From NCBI GenBank assembly GCA_019419455.1, contig DXZW01000026.1, positions 1 to 29,274 on the forward strand: 29,274 nucleotides of DNA, read 5' to 3'. The stretch's first letter is position 1. Each line of letters begins with the position of its first letter. This document shows positions 19,198-25,738 of this stretch, one piece after another. Made by a program: the position numbers and the translations under genes. The notes beneath the pieces were generated by a model. It was given only the letters and a program-made list of their open reading frames with translations, was not told the DNA's origin and did no database searches. Source of the stretch: Collinsella sp. Its GTDB lineage: Bacteria > Actinomycetota > Coriobacteriia > Coriobacteriales > Coriobacteriaceae.

Positions 19198-20589
19198 CTA
19201 CTCCTCGGTATGCGCCCCATCAAGCTCATAGAACTTGGTGGATGCCGGCAGGAACATCAGGTCGACGTCGCCGATCGGGCCCGAACGGTTCTTTGCCACG
19301 ACGATACGCGTAACGCCCTCGTCGGGTCGGTCGTCGCGCGAGGCCTCGGCCTCGTCGGCGGATCGGTCCAAGAACATGACGATATCGGCGTCCTGCTCGA
19401 TGGAGCCCGATTCACGCAGGTCGGACAGCTGCGGGCGCTTGCCGGTACGGGATTCAACCTGACGCGACAGCTGCGACAGCGCGATCAGCGGAATCTTGAG
19501 CTCCTTGGCCATAATCTTCAGGCCACGCGACATCTCGGAGACCTCGACGGTGCGGCTCTCGGAACGACGTCCCGGCGGGGGGCTCACCAGCTGCAAGTAG
19601 TCCAGGATGATGATGGCCTTCTCCTTGTTATGGAGCATGCGGCGGCTCTTGGCGCGAATCTCGGTCACCGTGGTGCCGGGCGTATCGTCAATCAGAATAT
19701 CGAGCTTGGACAGCGTCTGCGTGGCCTCATTGATGTTGGCCCACTGCTCGGGACTAATGCGGCCCGTACGGAAGTCGCTGATCGAGATCATGGCATAGGC
19801 GCAAATCAGACGCTGGGCAATTTCCTTGCCCGACATCTCCAGCGAGAAGAAGCCGACGGTATAGCCCGCAGCGGCGGCATTGAGCGCCAAGTTCAGGGCG
19901 AACGACGTCTTACCCACAGCAGGGCGGGCGCCGATGATGATGAGCTGGCCCTCGCGAAAACCCATGAGCATGCGGTCGAGCGACGGGAAGCCCGTGGGCA
20001 CGCCCGCAGCCTGGCCACCGGCCTGGCACACTTCCTCGGCCTCGTTATAGGCCTCGACCATAAACTCGGTCAGCGTCTTGTAGCTCGACTTGACCTCGCG
20101 TGCCGTGACCTTGAGCAACTTGCTCTCGGCCAGCTCCACGACCTCTTTGGTGTCGGTGGGGGCGTTGTATGCCAGCGCGTTGATCTCGTTGGTGGCGCCG
20201 ATCAGCTCACGCAGCATCGAATCGCGGCGAACGATAGCGGCATGGTGCTGCCAGTTGACGAGCGACAGGGTCTGACCCATCAACTCCAAAATGTACGCTT
20301 CGCCGCCCACGGCATCGAGCTTATTGATGCTTCGCAGGTAATCGATCAGCGAGATGGAGTCGATGGGAATGCGGCTGTTGTACATATCGACCATCGCGGT
20401 ATAGATGGTCTTGTGAATGGGCCGGTAGAAGTCATCGGGCTGCAGCTCGACCTGGGCTTCTTCGACCACCTCGGGCGATAGCAGCATAGCGGCCAGTACA
20501 TTGGCCTCTGCATCTTGGTTTTGGGGAAGACCCAACTTTGAGCCGCGGTCCTCAACCGTCAGCCCGGTCTCCCTATCGTCGTATGCCAT
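19198..20589 (-). CDS. dnaB: Replicative DNA helicase (DnaB)
   Basis: DnaB unwinds DNA at the replication fork as a hexamer. The 463-residue protein has the N-terminal domain starting at PQNQDAEANVLAAMLLSPE, a linker, and a RecA-like C-terminal domain with Walker A GARPAVGKTS (about 220-229), FFSLEMSGKEIAQRL, and Walker B IIILDYLQL (about 327-335). The ending DVDLMFLPASTKFYEL is typical. I saw no intein or insertion. Three ATGs lie close together; the third (20589) has GAGG at six bases. It follows the rplI terminator region and precedes purA. The 20590-20745 gap holds a possible -10 but no clear promoter. Confidence 0.97.
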   Translation of the reverse strand: MAYDDRETGLTVEDRGSKLGLPQNQDAEANVLAAMLLSPEVVEEAQVELQPDDFYRPIHKTIYTAMVDMYNSRIPIDSISLIDYLRSINKLDAVGGEAYILELMGQTLSLVNWQHHAAIVRRDSMLRELIGATNEINALAYNAPTDTKEVVELAESKLLKVTAREVKSSYKTLTEFMVEAYNEAEEVCQAGGQAAGVPTGFPSLDRMLMGFREGQLIIIGARPAVGKTSFALNLALNAAAAGYTVGFFSLEMSGKEIAQRLICAYAMISISDFRTGRISPEQWANINEATQTLSKLDILIDDTPGTTVTEIRAKSRRMLHNKEKAIIILDYLQLVSPPPGRRSESRTVEVSEMSRGLKIMAKELKIPLIALSQLSRQVESRTGKRPQLSDLRESGSIEQDADIVMFLDRSADEAEASRDDRPDEGVTRIVVAKNRSGPIGDVDLMFLPASTKFYELDGAHTEE

Positions 20590-20745
20590 GAGCATCCTCA
20601 TTCATATCGCTTGCGAGCATCCATAGTATCAGCCACGGTCCCAAAACGCGCCGCGCGCCGCCAATCATCACCGAACCAAACGGATGAACGGTCCTGTGTA
20701 TAGGACTTCGACGCAACGTTCGCCATGACACTCACTCAGCGCAAC

Positions 20746-20783
20746 TAAAACAAAAGGGCGCCCTGGTTTCCCAGAGCGCCCTT
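20746..20783 (-). terminator. Intrinsic terminator after rplI
   Basis: On the minus strand AAGGGCGC (20783-20776) pairs with GCGCCCTT (20761-20754), with an inner CTGG/CCAG stem, followed by TTTTGTTTTAG. It ends the rpsF-ssb-rpsR-rplI operon and separates it from dnaB. Confidence 0.9.
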
Positions 20784-20815
20784 CTTAGAACAAGATTGTT
20801 GCGTTGCAGCAAATG

Positions 20816-21355
20816 CTACTCGGCAGCAGCCTCAGTCTCGACCTCGGCGGTCTCGGCCTCGGCGACCTCAGCGGCCTCCTCGACCTCAGCCTCGGCAGCG
20901 AGCTCCTCGGCGGTAACGCCGACGAGAACGACAACCTCGGCCTTGATCTCGCGGTACAGCGAGATGGCAACGGTGTGGGCACCGGCAACCTTGATGGGCT
21001 TACCGAGCTCGACGCGCTTGCGGTCGATGTCCATACCGAGCTGAGCCTTGATGGCGTCAGCGATCATAGCGGCGGTAACGGAGCCAAAGAGGATGCCCTC
21101 GTCGCCGACCTTGACGTCAACGGTGACCGTCTTGCCCTCGAAGGCAGCCTTGGTCTCGTTGGCGGTAGCCAGACGGACGGCCTCGCGCTTGGCGATGTTG
21201 TTGCGACGCTCGTCAAGCTGCTTGAGGTTGCCCTTGGTGGCGGCAACAGCGAGCTTCTTGGGGAACAGGAAGTTCTCAGCGTAACCCTGAGCGACCTCTA
21301 CGACGTCACCCTCGCCGCCCTTGCCCTTGATCTCATCGAGAAGAATAACCTTCAT
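20816..21355 (-). CDS. rplI: Ribosomal protein L9 with acidic C-terminal tail
   Basis: L9 binds 23S rRNA at the base of the L1 stalk. The N-terminal domain starts MKVILLDEIKGKGGEGDVVE and includes GYAENFLFPKKLA, the family signature. The long helix and C-terminal domain follow. The protein has 179 residues against about 148-150 usually; the excess is a C-terminal tail of about 30 residues made almost only of Ala, Glu and Val. AAGGGAG lies seven bases before ATG. It is 15 bases after rpsR and is the last gene of the operon. Confidence 0.97.
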   Translation of the reverse strand: MKVILLDEIKGKGGEGDVVEVAQGYAENFLFPKKLAVAATKGNLKQLDERRNNIAKREAVRLATANETKAAFEGKTVTVDVKVGDEGILFGSVTAAMIADAIKAQLGMDIDRKRVELGKPIKVAGAHTVAISLYREIKAEVVVLVGVTAEELAAEAEVEEAAEVAEAETAEVETEAAAE

Positions 21356-21370
21356 GATGCGTCTCCCTTC

Positions 21371-21637
21371 TTAGCCGCGGTCGCGGTTGCCACGAGAGGA
21401 AACCACGGGGACGGTGTACGGCAGGAGAGCCATCTCGCGGGCGCGCTTGATGGCGTTGGCGATGTCATGCTGATGCTGCGTGCAAGCGCCAGTGACGCGA
21501 CGGGGCTTGATCTTGCCACGATCGGTCATGTACTTACGGAGAAGCTGAGTGTCCTTATAGTCGATGAACTCAGTGTTCTCCTTGCAGAACTGGCAGTACT
21601 TACGACGCGGCTGACGTGCAGAAAAATCATTAGCCAT
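21371..21637 (-). CDS. rpsR: Ribosomal protein S18, zinc-ligand (C+) form
   Basis: S18 pairs with S6 on the small subunit. From ATG 21637 the protein has 88 residues: MANDFSARQPRRKYCQFC, then a basic core and IKRAREMALLPYTVP near the end. Cysteines in YCQFC and in GACTQHQH are the usual zinc ligands, so this is the zinc-binding type; actinobacteria often carry a second zinc-free copy elsewhere. AAAGG lies nine bases upstream. A further in-frame ATG at 21688 has no family support. Confidence 0.96.
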   Translation of the reverse strand: MANDFSARQPRRKYCQFCKENTEFIDYKDTQLLRKYMTDRGKIKPRRVTGACTQHQHDIANAIKRAREMALLPYTVPVVSSRGNRDRG

Positions 21638-21709
21638 GTCAAAATACCTTTCATTTGGCAACTTCGGCGAACCGAAGCAGCCTCTCACTCAAAAATAGGT
21701 GAACAACCC

Positions 21710-22162
21710 TTAGAACGGGATGTCCTCATCGTAGACGTCGACCGCGGGCGGCGTAGCCACCGGTGCGGCAGGACGTGCTGCGGGCGCGGGAGCTGCGGGG
21801 GCGTAACCGCCCTGATCGTAGCCACCCTGGCCACCACGGGAGCTCATAAACTCGATCTCATCGACGATGACCTCAAGCTTGCTCCTGCGCTGACCGTCGC
21901 GCTCCCAAGAGCTGTAGCGCAGCTTGCCCTCGATCGCGACCTTGTTTCCCTTTGCCAGGAAACGGCTCACGGCCTCGGCGCGGGTGCCGAACATAGTGCA
22001 GTCGACAAAGTTGGGATAGTCCTCCCACTCGCCAGTCTGCGCGTTGCGGCGACGATCGTTCACGGCGACGCCAAAGGACAGAACCTGGGTTCCGCCGGCG
22101 GTGGCGCGCAGCTCGGGATCGCGGGTGAGATTACCGGTGATGTTCACTCGATTGATGCTCAT
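21710..22162 (-). CDS. ssb: Single-stranded DNA-binding protein (Ssb)
   Basis: Ssb coats single-stranded DNA and recruits replication and repair enzymes. The 150-residue protein has an OB-fold (about 1-107) starting MSINRVNITGNLTRDPELRA and including WERDGQRRSKLEVIVDEIEF. A flexible Gly/Ala/Pro-rich linker and the acidic tip DEDIPF, the docking site for partner proteins, follow. It lies in the classic rpsF-ssb-rpsR order. Confidence 0.97.
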   Translation of the reverse strand: MSINRVNITGNLTRDPELRATAGGTQVLSFGVAVNDRRRNAQTGEWEDYPNFVDCTMFGTRAEAVSRFLAKGNKVAIEGKLRYSSWERDGQRRSKLEVIVDEIEFMSSRGGQGGYDQGGYAPAAPAPAARPAAPVATPPAVDVYDEDIPF

Positions 22163-22210
22163 AACTCACTACTTCCTCTTGGGGCACAAGCCCAGTCCAA
22201 AACGACAGTC

Positions 22211-22504
22211 TTACTCCTGGTCGTCGCGACGGACGATCATGTGGCGGACCACAGCGTCGGTGATGCGCAGGACGCGATCAAGCTCGGCGATCTGGGTAGG
22301 ATCTGCGTGGAAGTTGATGAGGGTGTAGTCACCATCGGTGAGGTCGTTGATCTCGTAGGCGAGCTTGCGCTTGCCCCACTCGTCAACGGAGTCGACCTTG
22401 CCAGCGCCCTCAGCGATCGTGGTATCGATACGCTTCATAACAGCGAGACGAGTCTCGGGGTCGAGCGACGGGTCAACAAAGAACAGCAGTTCATAAGCCT
22501 TCAT
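22211..22504 (-). CDS. rpsF: Ribosomal protein S6
   Basis: S6 binds S18 and the central domain of 16S rRNA. The 97-residue protein starts MKAYELLFFVDPSLDPE and contains WGKRKLAYEINDLTDGDYTL, typical of the family, ending with an acidic DDQE. AGGAGGTGACAAT precedes ATG; seven extra in-frame codons upstream include the ribosome binding site and are rejected. It is the first gene of its operon, with a good promoter at 22576-22604. Confidence 0.97.
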   Translation of the reverse strand: MKAYELLFFVDPSLDPETRLAVMKRIDTTIAEGAGKVDSVDEWGKRKLAYEINDLTDGDYTLINFHADPTQIAELDRVLRITDAVVRHMIVRRDDQE

Positions 22505-22531
22505 ATTGTCACCTCCTCTGGGCAAATGTGG

Positions 22532-22558
22532 CTTCAGGTCGTGAAGGTGCGCCTGAAG
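22532..22558 (-). promoter_or_regulatory. Leader hairpin before rpsF
   Basis: CTTCAGG (22532-22538) and CCTGAAG (22552-22558) form a perfect 7-bp stem in the short rpsF leader. Many bacteria place an S6:S18-binding RNA here for feedback control. The position fits, but I could not match the known bulge sequence with confidence. Confidence 0.35.
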
Positions 22559-22575
22559 CAGGAAAAGACTTGGTA

Positions 22576-22604
22576 ATAATATCTTTCAACCTCCTAGGCT
22601 GCAA
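22576..22604 (-). promoter_or_regulatory. Promoter of the rpsF-ssb-rpsR-rplI operon
   Basis: On the minus strand TTGCAG (22604-22599), a 17-base spacer and TATTAT (22581-22576) form a near-consensus promoter about 70 bases upstream of rpsF. Confidence 0.8.
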
Positions 22605-22965
22605 GAATATGCAGCTACAACCTCATGACCTCCACATATGCCCATACTCACACGACGTTTCATGCGCATTCCAACCAAATGCTGACCAAAAGCTTGACGG
22701 ATCTGTTGACAAGATACGGTGCCGTGGGGACAAGCTGAGCCAAGCCGCAGGTCAACGGGCACAAGGCTGTGGTCGCAAAATGCATACCAGTGGCCCACAG
22801 CACCACCCAAAGATTATTAAATTCATTGCCAAGTCGCTTATGAATACCCTTTTTTGAACAATTGAGTTGATCAACCACGCTGGTCGGAAGCCGTTTTTTG
22901 GCACCTCAAGCCCCACTGCAGCGCCAAGCACGGCCAAGCGTTTTAAAAAATGCCAACTTTTCTGT
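22605..22965. other. Intergenic stretch without a recognisable gene
   Basis: Between the rpsF promoter and the tRNA promoter I see no gene, tRNA or strong hairpin. The only marks are A/T runs (22848-22854, 22943-22950) and a small GCC/GGC dyad near 22895. Short open frames here have no ribosome binding site and no family resemblance. Confidence 0.6.
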
Positions 22966-22993
22966 TTGCACTTTGCGGTTCCTCGTGTATACT
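22966..22993 (+). promoter_or_regulatory. Promoter of the tRNA-Ser pair
   Basis: TTGCAC (22966-22971), 16 bases, then TATACT (22988-22993), 16 bases before the first tRNA. It fits a strong tRNA promoter. Confidence 0.75.
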
Positions 22994-23009
22994 GACTTTC
23001 GCATTTAAC

Positions 23010-23100
23010 GGAGAGTTGTCCGAGTGGCCGAAGGAGCACGATTGGAAATCGTGTAGGCGTCAAAAGCGTCTCCAGGGTTCAAATCCCTGACTCTCCGCCA
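23010..23100 (+). tRNA. tRNA-Ser (anticodon GGA)
   Basis: This is a 91-base class II tRNA with a long variable arm. Acceptor GGAGAGT pairs with ACTCTCC, the discriminator is G, and CCA is encoded. The anticodon stem CACGA/TCGTG holds loop TTGGAAA, with GGA at 23044-23046, reading UCC and UCU. The T arm contains GGTTCAAATCC. Confidence 0.96.
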
Positions 23101-23109
23101 GTTAATTCC

Positions 23110-23139
23110 AAAGCAGGCCTTCGAGCCTGCTTTGTTTTT
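23110..23139 (+). terminator. Terminator between the two tRNA-Ser genes
   Basis: AAAGCAGGC (23110-23118) and GCCTGCTTT (23125-23133) form a perfect 9-bp stem with a 6-base loop, followed by GTTTTTA. Confidence 0.85.
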
Positions 23140-23148
23140 ACCCCACGC

Positions 23149-23239
23149 GGAGGGGTGGCAGAGTGGTTGAATGCGGCGGTCTCGAAAACCGTTTGGCCTG
23201 TATAAGGTCACGAGGGTTCGAATCCCTCCTCCTCCGCCA
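23149..23239 (+). tRNA. tRNA-Ser (anticodon CGA)
   Basis: This is a 91-base class II tRNA. Acceptor GGAGGGG pairs with CTCCTCC (one wobble), the discriminator is G, and CCA is encoded. The anticodon loop CTCGAAA has CGA at 23183-23185, reading UCG. A long variable arm and the T-loop TTCGAAT are present. A 25-base part of its 3' end recurs inverted at 23304-23328. Confidence 0.96.
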
Positions 23240-23248
23240 TTTTGGTTG

Positions 23249-23278
23249 AAAAAGCTCCCGAAAACGGGGGCTTTTTTG
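23249..23278 (+). terminator. Terminator after tRNA-Ser(CGA)
   Basis: AAAAGCTCCCG and CGGGGGCTTTT pair over 11 bp with one wobble around AAAA, followed by further T residues. Confidence 0.9.
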
Positions 23279-23301
23279 TTTAGAGTCCCTTACAAGCAAA
23301 T

Positions 23302-23452
23302 ACGGCGGAGGAGGAGGGATTCGAACCCGCCAGGGCGCGGAGCGTAAAGAAAACGCGCCAGTGGCGCGTTTTTAGCGCAGCGCGGTCGGCGTAAGCCGAC
23401 CGGATAAATTTTGAGCGCTGCTCAAAATTTGGACATCCCTCCTATTCAGCCA
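23302..23452. repeat. Inverted element bounded by tRNA-Ser 3'-end copies
   Basis: The left border 23304-23328 is an exact 25-base reverse complement of the 3' end of tRNA-Ser(CGA) (23214-23238). The right border 23436-23452 (TCCCTCCTATTCAGCCA) is a degraded direct copy of that end, so the two borders are inverted to each other. Between them lie three tidy hairpins: 23350-23372 (10-bp stem, then TT), 23384-23401 (7 bp) and 23406-23430 (11 bp). There is no reading frame of note. It could be a miniature mobile element or the scar of integration at a tRNA gene. Confidence 0.6.
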
Positions 23453-23487
23453 CGTCCCCCATTGCTTTCGATTTCACCTTGAATCTC

Positions 23488-23552
23488 AAACATGTACATC
23501 ACCCTCCAAAAACGACATTTTTCGGCATCTTTGGAGGCTGATGTACATGTTT
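23488..23552. repeat. 23-bp inverted repeat upstream of the TRIC gene
   Basis: The arms 23488-23510 and 23530-23552 are reverse complements with one mismatch, and the outer 14 bases (AAACATGTACATCA) are perfect. The spacer is AACGACATTTTTCGGCATC. It lies about 115 bases before the TRIC start codon. The arm contains the palindrome ACATGT, so both an operator and an RNA hairpin are possible. The rest of 23240-23667 holds the terminator and the tRNA-derived element but no gene. Confidence 0.65.
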
Positions 23553-23667
23553 GGTACCCATGACCGTTCCCAGTCCCTACCGTTTGCCGAGCAATAGGGT
23601 CTCAATCGCCGCCAACCATGTACTATGTACGGGCATTGTTCAAACCCGAGAATCAAAGGACCTCATC

Positions 23668-24357
23668 TTGCCCGTCGTCGCCGCTATGACTGTTACTTCA
23701 CACGCCTCAGATGCCATGGTCGCTATCCCATTTTGGCTCGAGATGTTCGCCGTCGTCGCGGCTTCAATCTCGGGCGTGTTGGTCGCGCGCGAGCACAAAC
23801 TCGACCTGGTGGGCGCGGTCGCGCTCGCGGTGGTCTGCGGTCTGGGCGGCGGTCTTTTGCGCGATATGACGCTCCAGGTCGGCAACGTCTACATCCTCAA
23901 CCAGCCCATGGCACTACCGCTCTCCATCGCCACAGCCGCCATCATCTATATTTTCCCGGCAATCGTCGACAAGCCCGAAAAACTCATTCCCCTGCTCGAC
24001 ATCATCTCGGTCGGCATCTACGCCGCCACTGGAGCAGACAAGGCGCTGGTCTACGGCTTTGCGCCGGCGGTGTGCATCATGATGGGCTTTTTCACCGCGG
24101 TGGGCGGTGGCATGTTGCGCGACGGCTTTATGGGCATGGTTCCGGGCATTTTCCAACGTACTAACTTTTATGCCATCGCCGCCATCGCCGGATCGACAAG
24201 CTATGTGTGTCTCGTTATGAGCGGCATCATGAGCAATGTCGCCGCGCTGGTCGTATGCGTTGTCGTGACCATGGGTCTGCGCTGGCTCTCGCTGCGCTTT
24301 GACATCAAAAGCCCCACCGAAGAAGATATCGCGCGCTTCTTGCACCGTAAAAAGTAG
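23668..24357 (+). CDS. TRIC-family (UPF0126) membrane protein
   Basis: The roughly 229-residue protein has two repeats of three membrane helices. Each repeat carries the family's glycine motif: GLGGGLLRDMTL in the first, and AVGGGMLRDGFMG in the second. Prokaryotic TRIC proteins are trimeric cation channels, and some members are annotated as glycine transporters, so the substrate is not certain. I chose the TTG at 23668 because AAAGGA stands seven bases before it. The ATG at 23686 (MTVTSHASDAM) is the alternative, and the open frame extends upstream to 23551 without support. It is a single gene, preceded by a 23-bp inverted repeat. Confidence 0.88.
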   Translation: MPVVAAMTVTSHASDAMVAIPFWLEMFAVVAASISGVLVAREHKLDLVGAVALAVVCGLGGGLLRDMTLQVGNVYILNQPMALPLSIATAAIIYIFPAIVDKPEKLIPLLDIISVGIYAATGADKALVYGFAPAVCIMMGFFTAVGGGMLRDGFMGMVPGIFQRTNFYAIAAIAGSTSYVCLVMSGIMSNVAALVVCVVVTMGLRWLSLRFDIKSPTEEDIARFLHRKK

Positions 24358-24426
24358 GTAGCACAGCACAACCCCTCGAAATGCAACCGAGAGATTATTT
24401 TAGAGCGCCCGCGCGTTGGGTACCCT

Positions 24427-24451
24427 GTTAGATACCTGTCGAGTATCTAAC
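24427..24451 (+). promoter_or_regulatory. Perfect 9-bp dyad abutting the bactofilin-like ribosome binding site
   Basis: GTTAGATAC (24427-24435) and GTATCTAAC (24443-24451) are exact reverse complements around CTGTCGA. GAAGGA begins at the next base and ATG follows at 24464. The symmetry suits a dimeric repressor site or an RNA hairpin that affects ribosome access. No promoter hexamers are clear nearby. Confidence 0.5.
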
Positions 24452-24463
24452 GAAGGATTCACT

Positions 24464-25609
24464 ATGCCTTGCAACCAAGTACCGTCGATCCGGCGCCACA
24501 AAGCGCAGGCCCGCATCACCATCCTATTCGCGCTGATTGCGCTCGCGCTCACCGCACTTCCCACGGTGTCGTTCGCCGGCACCGACACCGCGGGAAACGT
24601 GCTCGCAACCGAAGTTGACTCAACTCCGTCCGGTATCGAAGGCGACCTGTACTGGGCCGGCCAAAGTCTCAACCTAGACGACGTCTCCATCGGCCGCGAT
24701 ATTATCGCGGCGGGTAAGAACCTGTCGATTCGCGATTGCACCGTAGGCGGCGCCGTTCGTCTGGCGGCACGCGCCATCGATATCGCCAAAACCGCAATCG
24801 ATGGCAGCGTCACGGTGGCCGGCCAGCACGTCGTGCTCAACACCGGCAGCACCGCCAACTGTTTTTACGCGGCAGGCGAAACGGTCGCCCTGCGCGGCTC
24901 CGCCAAATCGGCGGCGCTTGCCGGCGACACCGTAACCATCGACGGCACCGTCGATGGCGATGTTGAGGTCTGGGCCGACAAGCTCATCCTGGGTAAAAAC
25001 GCCCGCATCACCGGCACGGTGAACGCCCACGTCTCACAGGACCCCGAGCGGGCCGAGGGCGCCCAGGTCGGAGCTCTCAAGATCGACCGGACCGAGAACG
25101 AGAACACCTCTACGGCCAACGACATTATCGGCGGCATCGTTGCCGCGGCGCTTTCCACCTGCTTTGTCGCCATCCTGCTTGAGCTTGTCTTTCCACGCGC
25201 AACCGCCAGCGCTGCCGGCATGCTCCATCAGCGTCCCATGCCGCTGTGGGTAAGTGGTCTTCTGGGCACGGTCGCCGTCGCTCCCGCCGTGCTGCTGCTC
25301 ATCATCTCGATTGCAGGCCTGTCGCTCGCCGCCGCCCTCATGTGCGGCGTCATCGGCATCGCTTTGGTCTCGGCGGCATTTACGGGCACCGCGGTCGCGC
25401 GCATGGTCGGACACAACCAAAACCGCTACGCCATGGCCGCCGTGGGCGGTATCGTCGCGGGCGCACTCACGGCACTTCCTCTTATGGGCAACTTTGTCAG
25501 CGGTGTAGCCTTCGTCTTCACGCTCGGCTACGCCATCCAGATCATCTGGCGCAACGCCCACCTCAAGCCGCAGCAGCCGGCTAACACGCCAGGACTCCCC
25601 ACCGCCTAG
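24464..25609 (+). CDS. Exported bactofilin-like (polymer-forming) protein with C-terminal membrane segments
   Basis: The 381-residue protein has a signal peptide (about 1-38, basic start, hydrophobic ITILFALIALALTALP, likely cut after SFA). Then come about 140 residues of short repeats of the bactofilin/DUF583 kind, with recurring G-D, V-x-V and I-x-G steps such as DVSIGRDIIAAGKNLSI and GTVDGDVEVWADKLIL, which would form a right-handed beta-helix. Four or five hydrophobic segments follow (about 220-362), so the C-terminal part is a membrane domain. Bactofilins are usually cytoplasmic scaffolds; a secreted version tied to the membrane suggests a surface or envelope role. GAAGGA precedes ATG. 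It is convergent with typA. Confidence 0.75.
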   Translation: MPCNQVPSIRRHKAQARITILFALIALALTALPTVSFAGTDTAGNVLATEVDSTPSGIEGDLYWAGQSLNLDDVSIGRDIIAAGKNLSIRDCTVGGAVRLAARAIDIAKTAIDGSVTVAGQHVVLNTGSTANCFYAAGETVALRGSAKSAALAGDTVTIDGTVDGDVEVWADKLILGKNARITGTVNAHVSQDPERAEGAQVGALKIDRTENENTSTANDIIGGIVAAALSTCFVAILLELVFPRATASAAGMLHQRPMPLWVSGLLGTVAVAPAVLLLIISIAGLSLAAALMCGVIGIALVSAAFTGTAVARMVGHNQNRYAMAAVGGIVAGALTALPLMGNFVSGVAFVFTLGYAIQIIWRNAHLKPQQPANTPGLPTA

Positions 25610-25615
25610 CCGCCA

Positions 25616-25649
25616 ACCACCACAAAAGGGCCAGGCACCTTTGTGGTGG
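25616..25649. repeat. Hairpin after the bactofilin-like gene
   Basis: ACCACCACAAAAGG (25616-25629) pairs with CCTTTGTGGTGG (25638-25649) with a one-base bulge, around GCCAGGCA. It lies just past the stop codon. The run CCAGGCACCTTT in the loop region looks like a repeated word found in intergenic hairpins of gut bacteria, but I cannot test that here. Confidence 0.5.
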
Positions 25650-25676
25650 CGCAAAGCAACCTGATCCCATTGCACC

Positions 25677-25714
25677 AAAAAGGGCGCCGACCATTGCGGT
25701 CGACGCCCTTTCTT
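25677..25714. terminator. Bidirectional terminator between the convergent genes
   Basis: AAAAGGGCGCCGACC pairs with GGTCGACGCCCTTT (one mismatch) around a 5-base loop, with A residues on the left and TTCTTA on the right. It can serve both the bactofilin-like gene and typA. Confidence 0.85.
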
Positions 25715-25738
25715 ATTGGCAGTTATAAGCCCCAGCGC

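Noticed and set aside
22660..22878. 72-codon minus-strand open frame between rpsF and the tRNAs
   Set aside because: No ribosome binding site, overlapping other random frames, and no recognisable features.
23304..23328. A third tRNA gene, on the minus strand
   Set aside because: Only the T-loop and acceptor end are present; the rest of a tRNA cannot be folded from the neighbouring bases, so it is a copied fragment.
25592..25609. GLPTA at the end of the bactofilin-like protein as a sortase signal
   Set aside because: A sorting signal needs a hydrophobic segment and basic tail after the motif; here the protein ends at once.
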